From: JTS-AC122 sp050246015
GTDB taxonomy: Bacteria > Planctomycetota > Phycisphaerae > Phycisphaerales > UBA1924
Assembly (NCBI GenBank): GCA_050246015.1
Contig: JBFWWU010000015.1
Span: 39,126 to 103,125, forward strand
DNA length: 64,000 nt
Direction: 5' to 3'
The position numbers were made by a program, and so were the translations under genes. Below are positions 58,904-64,000 of this stretch, piece by piece (position 1 is the first letter of the stretch; each line of letters opens with the position of its first letter). A model generated the notes under the pieces. That model had not been told where the DNA came from. It searched no databases and saw only the letters and a list, made by a program, of their open reading frames with translations.

Positions 58904-60121
58904 CTACAGCAGCGGGTTTTTCGCCCCGTGGGAATACGGCGCGGCGGGGCTGAGGTTCTTCTCGATATTCGCGTAGACGTCGGTGAAGAGTTCTCCGGCG
59001 TCCGGCGCGGGCGATTCCTCCGCGAACTTCACCGACGCCGCGACGATCGACTTGACTTCCTGCTGCATCGCGAGGAACTGCTCCTCGGAAAGCATCGGGG
59101 GCGAGCCCGCGAGGAGGCGCTTGGCCAGGACGTCGATGGAGTCGCCTTCCTTGATTTTTTCGACTTCTTCCTTGGTGCGGTACTTCTGGGGGTCGGACAT
59201 CGAGTGACCCTGGTAGCGATAGGTGTGGAGATCGACGAAGCCGGGGCGTTGGCGCTCGCGGCAGGAGTCCGCGAACGGTTTGAACTTGTCGTAGAGTTTC
59301 ACAATGTCAAGCCCTTCGTCGTCGTTGATGGTGAGGGCGTCGATGCCGTAGGCGGCGGCCTTGGCCTCGAGGTTGTGGGCCATCGTCGTGCCGCGGGCGA
59401 TGTGGGTGCCCATGGAGTACTTGTTGTTCTCGACGATGTAGATGACGGGGAGGGACCAGAGGCCGGCGAGGTTCATCGCTTCGTGAAGGGCGCCCTGATT
59501 GAGCGCGCCGTCGCCGAGGTAGCACAGGGCCACTTTTTTCTTGGCGGGGAGTCTGGGAGAGGGGCCGCCGGCGTCGTCGTACGCGACGGGTTCGCCGCGC
59601 TCATTATTCACGGAGTGCCCGAGCACTTCCCACTCGTATCGAGCGGCGAACGCCAGGCCGGTACCGAGCGGCGTTTGCGCGCCGACGATGCCGTGGCCGC
59701 CGAAGAGCCAGTTGGGACGGTCGAACATGTGCATGGAACCGCCCTTACCCTTGGCGCACCCGGTCGCCTTGCCGAACATCTCGGCCATACAGGCGCGGGG
59801 GTCCATGCCTCGGACCAGGGCGTGCCCGTGATCGCGATAGGCCGTGACGACGGGGTCGTCATGGTTGATGGCGTTGATGGTGGCGACGGCGCAGGCTTCC
59901 TGGCCGATGTAGAGGTGACAGAAGCCGCCGATCTTGGCTTGCTGGTAGGCCTGGGCGCAGCGCACCTCGAACTCGCGGATGAGCATCATGTCGTGGAGCC
60001 AGCGGACGAGCGTGTCGCGCGAGAGGGAGTCGGAGGGGCGTGGGCCGGCGGGAGACTTGTGAAGCGCCGGGCCGCCGTTGTGCTTGGCGGGGGTGTGGGC
60101 GGCGGCGGAAGATGGCGTCAT
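58904..60121 (-). CDS. pdhA: Pyruvate dehydrogenase E1 component, alpha subunit
   Basis: A 405-residue thiamine-diphosphate enzyme subunit. GGFCHLYIGQEACAVA, YRDHGHALVRGMDP, KGKGGSMHMFD and the TPP motif GDGALNQGALHEAMNL (from 203) to ENNKYSMGT are standard, and HSMSDP marks the phosphorylation-loop region. It decarboxylates pyruvate within the PDH complex together with the beta subunit, which is not in the window. An insertion of about 28 residues (169-196) precedes the TPP motif. The first 30 residues are Ala/Pro-rich and not conserved. The ATG at 60121 has no clear ribosome site. Confidence 0.92.
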   Translation of the reverse strand: MTPSSAAAHTPAKHNGGPALHKSPAGPRPSDSLSRDTLVRWLHDMMLIREFEVRCAQAYQQAKIGGFCHLYIGQEACAVATINAINHDDPVVTAYRDHGHALVRGMDPRACMAEMFGKATGCAKGKGGSMHMFDRPNWLFGGHGIVGAQTPLGTGLAFAARYEWEVLGHSVNNERGEPVAYDDAGGPSPRLPAKKKVALCYLGDGALNQGALHEAMNLAGLWSLPVIYIVENNKYSMGTHIARGTTMAHNLEAKAAAYGIDALTINDDEGLDIVKLYDKFKPFADSCRERQRPGFVDLHTYRYQGHSMSDPQKYRTKEEVEKIKEGDSIDVLAKRLLAGSPPMLSEEQFLAMQQEVKSIVAASVKFAEESPAPDAGELFTDVYANIEKNLSPAAPYSHGAKNPLL

Positions 60122-60297
60122 GGCGGGCGATTCCAGAGAGTGCGAGCAAGCGGGTCCGCACGCGTCGCGACCGGTCGTCAAATCTCGTGGGTGCGGATCA
60201 AGCAGAAGTCTAGGAGGGTGGAACGGGACGCATGTGCATGGAACCGGTAGTTCGGGCGTTGTCAGCAAGTCTTTCGCCTTGGGTTGCCGTGCGGTGC

Positions 60298-62766
60298 TTA
60301 GCAGACAAGAGAATCGACCCCGTGAAGGACGACACGAAGCCGGGAGGCGTCCGAGCTGCCGGAGAGTTGGTTGAGGCCTGGTGGGTGAGGAGCGAGCGAA
60401 TCGGCGAACTCGATGGATGCAGTGGCGGTCGTACCGCCGGCGACGAGCGTCCAGCGTCGATAGCCGGGGGTGGACTCGAACGTGGCAATCCGAAGCGAGG
60501 AATCGAGCCGCAACAGGTGACGGCGCAGGGCCAAGGCGCGCCAGGTGATGAAGAGTTTGGCGCGCGGCGAGGAAAGGTCGGCGAGGTGATCGCGTGCGGC
60601 CGAAGGGGGGTGACGGTTCCAGGCGCTCTTCAAGTCCCCGAGAAGGCACTGGTGGACGGACCAGGGAACCGGCCGGCGGTTGTCGGGATCGACCAGCGAG
60701 AGGTCGATGGATTCGCCGCCCTGGTAGATGTCCGGGACGCCGGGAGAGAGGACCTTGAGCAGGATGGACGCGAGCGATTCGAGCGCGGCGCGCGGGCGTG
60801 TGATGGAAGCGATGCGGCGGAGCGATTGGAGGGCGTCAGAGCCGGCGGGAGTGGAGAAGAGCGAATCGATGAAGCAATCGCCGACGGCTTCGTACTGGGT
60901 GTCCGGGTCGAGCCAGTTCGTGCGGATCTTGGCTTCACGCGAGGCTTTGAGGAGGTATGCCTTGAGGCGCGCCGCGAGTTCGGGAGGTGGATCGGCGTCG
61001 AGCGGCAGGAGCGCGACGAGGGTGTGGAGGATCAGCGAAAGGGCGACCGGTTCCGGGGCGGGGCCCATGCGGGTGAGCGGCTGGATGGCGGCGCAGGCGC
61101 GGCGGGCGTCGGCGAGGGCGTCGATCACGAGAGCAGGCGCCCATGAGAGGGCCGCGATCCGCGCCCGGGTGTCCTCGCCGCGCTTGGTGTCGTGCGTGGC
61201 GGTGGTGTTGAGTGCCAGGGGCCAGTGGGCGGCGCGATCGGTCAGGAGCGATTGCATCGCTTGGGACGGTTCGCGCAGGACGGGCTCGGAGCCGACGTCA
61301 TTCAGCGAGGGGAGAGCCGCGTCTTGATAGAGCGCGGTATCCTCTACGCCCTTGGCGGCCATGGGGCCGGTGAACTGCTGGAAGAGAGTGATCGCGGCGA
61401 GAGCGGCGGCGCGCGAGTCGCCCTCGGAAAAGGGCGCGTCAAGGTGCAGCAGGTCGCAGAGCGAATCGAGCGTGCGATGGTCACTGTCGGGAAGGGTGCG
61501 GCGGGCGAGCCGGGTCGCGAGGTCGAGCCGCTCCGCCTCGGCACCACAGACGCCGCGCTGGTCGATGTAGGTGCGATAAGCGTGCAGGTGGGCGCCGAGG
61601 TGCATCAGGCAGCGGCGAATCGACCCGGCGCCGCGCGGGATTCGGGCGGCGCTGAGCGCGGCGGTGAACAAGCGGGTGACGCGGGAGAGTTCCGGGGTAA
61701 GGCGCTCGGCGGCGAGGAGTTTGCACGTGACGCGGAGGGATTCAAAGTCGTGCGGCGCGGCCCGGTGCGAGGCCGCATCCCGGCGAAGCGCCGCGAGGCC
61801 ATCGGGACTCGTCTGAAGCGCGGCGCTGGCGGCGAGGAACTCGTAGCCGGTCGTTCCGTCGATTCCCCAGTCGGCGGGGAGTGACTCGCCGGGCGCAAGG
61901 ATCTTTTCGACGAGTACCCACGTGTGGCGATGCGGTGCGGCGGCCACGAGTCCCCGGCGGAGCCTGCGGCAATAGGCGCGCGGGTCGGCGAGGCCGTCCA
62001 CGTGGTCGATCCGGACTCCGTGGATCGCGCCCGCGCGGACGAGTTCGAAGACGCCGGCGTGCAGCTCGTCGAAGACGCGGGGGTCGTCGATTCGCAGGGC
62101 AGGGAGGTCGGGAATGTCGAAGAATCGCCGGTAGTTGAGGCGGTCCAGGCCCGTGCGCCAGAACTCGAGGCAATAGTGCTGGTCGGAAAGGACCTTCCAG
62201 AGCGCCGGGCCGGTCGCCGGAGCAGGAGCGGCGAGCAGGGCACGGACCGATTCGTCGCGGAGCGGAAAGCGCCGATCGAAGTAGGCGACGTACGGCCTGC
62301 CTCCCGCGTCGCGCTCGATCGAGATCTGGTGGCTATCGATCGTCTCTTCAAGCGTGCGAGCCAGAACGGGCAGGATGATCCGAGAATCGGCGGCGTCCCA
62401 ATCGACGTCGAAGTATCGATCGAAGCGTGAGCCCGGGCCTTCTGCCAGAAGTCCCCACCACCATGGGTTGTCGTGGTGCGCCGCCATGTGGTTCGGGACG
62501 ATATCAACGAGCAGTTGCAGGTCGGCCTGGCGGGCGGCGTTGGAGAGGTTGTCGAAGGCGGCAGGACCCCCGAACTGCGCGCGGAGGCGGTTCGGATTGG
62601 TTTGGTCGTAGCCGTGGGTGCTCCCGGGCACCGCTTCGAAGATGGGCGAGAGATAGATGTGGGAGATGCCCAGGCGAGCAAGGTGCGGAACGACGGCGGC
62701 GGCGTCGCCGAAGCCGAAGGCCGGCGTGAGTTGGAGGCGGTACGTGGCGACCGGGCTCGGGTTCAC
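60298..62766 (-). CDS. treY: Maltooligosyl trehalose synthase
   Basis: An 822-residue GH13 enzyme that turns the reducing end of maltodextrin into a trehalosyl unit. Features are ATYRLQLTPAFGFGDA at the start, YLSPIFEAVPGSTHGYDQ, LLVDIVPNHMA, the catalytic GVRIDHVDGLADP, VEKILAPGESLP with the acid Glu, NTTATHDTKRGEDTRARI and VPDIYQGGE. The start is the GTG at 62766, which overlaps the stop of the upstream gene as GTGA, so the two are translationally coupled. A treZ gene is expected nearby but is not visible. Function: trehalose from glycogen-type glucans. Confidence 0.92.
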   Translation of the reverse strand: MNPSPVATYRLQLTPAFGFGDAAAVVPHLARLGISHIYLSPIFEAVPGSTHGYDQTNPNRLRAQFGGPAAFDNLSNAARQADLQLLVDIVPNHMAAHHDNPWWWGLLAEGPGSRFDRYFDVDWDAADSRIILPVLARTLEETIDSHQISIERDAGGRPYVAYFDRRFPLRDESVRALLAAPAPATGPALWKVLSDQHYCLEFWRTGLDRLNYRRFFDIPDLPALRIDDPRVFDELHAGVFELVRAGAIHGVRIDHVDGLADPRAYCRRLRRGLVAAAPHRHTWVLVEKILAPGESLPADWGIDGTTGYEFLAASAALQTSPDGLAALRRDAASHRAAPHDFESLRVTCKLLAAERLTPELSRVTRLFTAALSAARIPRGAGSIRRCLMHLGAHLHAYRTYIDQRGVCGAEAERLDLATRLARRTLPDSDHRTLDSLCDLLHLDAPFSEGDSRAAALAAITLFQQFTGPMAAKGVEDTALYQDAALPSLNDVGSEPVLREPSQAMQSLLTDRAAHWPLALNTTATHDTKRGEDTRARIAALSWAPALVIDALADARRACAAIQPLTRMGPAPEPVALSLILHTLVALLPLDADPPPELAARLKAYLLKASREAKIRTNWLDPDTQYEAVGDCFIDSLFSTPAGSDALQSLRRIASITRPRAALESLASILLKVLSPGVPDIYQGGESIDLSLVDPDNRRPVPWSVHQCLLGDLKSAWNRHPPSAARDHLADLSSPRAKLFITWRALALRRHLLRLDSSLRIATFESTPGYRRWTLVAGGTTATASIEFADSLAPHPPGLNQLSGSSDASRLRVVLHGVDSLVC

Positions 62767-64000
62767 GCGATGACCACTTTGAGGGTTTCGCCAAGGGCGT
62801 CGAACGCGCGGACCCACTCGCACGGTTCTTCGTGGCGAGCCTGAGCGGCGACTCGCTGAGCGGCGGCGTAGGGCATGACTCGGTTGATAAACGCCTCCTG
62901 AAGCGGCCAGACATCAACCTCGAATGGCAGGGCGGCGGCGATTCTGGCGAGGTCACTCATCCCGGAGAGGTACAGCAGCGAACTGCCGTCGGGGGATTCC
63001 TGGGATGCGAGCCGACGCATCGCGTTGCGTGCGGCATGGGAAATGGTGGGCTGGTCGAGTTGAATCCCTTCGCGGCGTGCTTCCTCAACCATTTCAAGGG
63101 CGCGCTGCAAGTTGAAAGGAGACTGGTCGAAGAGGCGTCGGATGGTCTGGCTCAGGACGAACGACCCGACGAACTGGATACGGCGCGGGACAGTCAGGTT
63201 GAGGGTGCGCAGGAACCGGGCCATGGGGGCGTGCTGCTCGTAGATCGAGAGGTAGGAGGTGTCGATCTGTTGGAGCGTGGGTCCGAGGATCTTGCGCACG
63301 ACCGCGTGCTGCTCGTCGCGGAAGAGCGAGGCGATGTTGTAGGAGCGATGGCCGAACTCGCGGTCCATGGCGCGCAGCACGGCGGCGAAGTCGGCGGCGT
63401 CAAAGGCCTGTTCCGCGGCGCTCGACATCTCGTCGTAGTTCTGTTGCCCGCGGAAGGTACGCACGCCGCAGGAGGTGGTGTGGTCCCCCAGATGCAGCGC
63501 GGCGAAACTCAACTGGTGAGATTCGAGCGTCACGCGAGACTGAAAAACGGCGTGACCGACGAGGAGGCGGGTGCGGCCCGCGGTGAAGCGGCGTTCGGTT
63601 CCGGGCTGCACATCGAACGCGTAGAGCGCGTTGTGACCGCCGTCGAAGAGACGGTGTAGCGCATAGTGCGCGCCGACCCGGTGCAGGTCGAGCATCGCGG
63701 GTCGGACGATCTTCTCGTAGACCGCGCGGGCGTCGGGATAGTCCTTCATCGAGCCCTTGGCGCGGGAGAGCCGCTCGAGAAGTTCCGCCTCGAGTTCGAG
63801 CCCAAGAACGCTTCGGGCGAGCTGGGTGACGCGCGCGGCGTACTGGATCACTTGGACGGTCTCGATCCCCGCCACGTCATCGAAGAACCACGCACAACTC
63901 GTGTACATCAGCATGGCGTGGCGCTGGAGCTCCATCATGGACAGGGCCGTGGAGCGCTGGTCCGAGGTTGTGGCGTGCGGGGCATGAGCGCCAAGGAACG
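62763..64000 (-). CDS. Glycoside hydrolase family 57-like protein, DUF3536 part (5' end outside window)
   Basis: The C-terminal 412 residues of a larger protein whose start lies beyond the right edge. The block SMMELQRHAMLMYTSCAWFFDDVAGIETVQVIQYAARV is characteristic of the DUF3536 region found after a GH57 catalytic domain. Later parts are helical (ERLSRAKGSMKDYPDARAVYEKIV) with a beta-rich centre. GH57 enzymes act on alpha-glucans as amylases, branching enzymes or similar. The gene overlaps treY by four bases (GTGA), so both are made together and probably handle glycogen or maltodextrin. The catalytic domain itself is not visible. Confidence 0.85.
   Translation of the reverse strand, partial: FLGAHAPHATTSDQRSTALSMMELQRHAMLMYTSCAWFFDDVAGIETVQVIQYAARVTQLARSVLGLELEAELLERLSRAKGSMKDYPDARAVYEKIVRPAMLDLHRVGAHYALHRLFDGGHNALYAFDVQPGTERRFTAGRTRLLVGHAVFQSRVTLESHQLSFAALHLGDHTTSCGVRTFRGQQNYDEMSSAAEQAFDAADFAAVLRAMDREFGHRSYNIASLFRDEQHAVVRKILGPTLQQIDTSYLSIYEQHAPMARFLRTLNLTVPRRIQFVGSFVLSQTIRRLFDQSPFNLQRALEMVEEARREGIQLDQPTISHAARNAMRRLASQESPDGSSLLYLSGMSDLARIAAALPFEVDVWPLQEAFINRVMPYAAAQRVAAQARHEEPCEWVRAFDALGETLKVVIA

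Noticed and set aside
58664..60250. Plus-strand open frame of 528 codons over the pdhA region
   Set aside because: It is the complement of pdhA, whose family motifs are unmistakable on the minus strand.

Overview
The window reads as chromosomal DNA of a GC-rich planctomycete, most likely class Phycisphaerae. The best pointers are three secreted proteins that end in paired NSQDFFDFL-type, dockerin-like segments, a planctomycete-style long secretin, a DUF502 membrane protein, many short lipoproteins, and genes packed in short operons on both strands. No prophage, insertion sequence, CRISPR array or rRNA was seen; one tRNA gene (Ser, GGA) is present.

Layout. 1-8.6 kb: a truncated secreted protein, a GDP-mannose 3,5-epimerase-like enzyme with a lysine-rich tail, a 1164-residue secretin, a Gfo/Idh/MocA oxidoreductase and a sugar phosphate isomerase-like protein. 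8.6-12 kb: a NagB/PIG-L fusion, an SMR transporter with a structured leader and an SRPBCC protein. 12-16.3 kb: a five-gene ebo operon (eboD-A-B-E-C), the metabolite-traffic system known from eustigmatophyte plastids, cyanobacteria and pseudomonads. 16.5-21.2 kb: L17, two small lipoproteins with terminators, an adenylate kinase, a two-gene cassette of unknown function whose proteins share an SG-[IV]-GHAIGH motif, and a Tat-like MBL hydrolase. 21.3-24.8 kb: a ferredoxin/iscX pair, a PadR regulator divergent from an S41 peptidase with a perfect operator palindrome between them, and a shortened CDF transporter.

24.8-32.6 kb: housekeeping genes (proS, ribH-nusB, ftsY), a Nudix-like protein, a secreted FG-GAP/dockerin-like protein and a TMEM175-type channel. 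32.6-40.6 kb: a long minus-strand run with an arginase-family enzyme, a HIT protein, fabF, a degenerate GxxExxY protein, a second ketosynthase lacking both catalytic histidines, 6-phosphogluconolactonase and an M19 dipeptidase. 40.7-51.5 kb: tRNA-Ser, a crotonase, a coiled-coil membrane protein, DUF502, lysA, a MazG-like protein, apbE, an FGE-like protein and two dockerin-like secreted proteins.

51.8-64 kb: kdsA, four tandem copies of a 106-bp hairpin repeat, a HEAT-repeat lipoprotein, a solitary nuoD, a GT39 glycosyltransferase with a PAP2 phosphatase (envelope glycolipid work), pdhA, and a coupled treY/GH57-DUF3536 pair for alpha-glucan and trehalose metabolism, the last gene leaving the window. 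The parts most worth following up are the ebo operon, the GHAIGH cassette, the paired ketosynthases and the hairpin repeat array.
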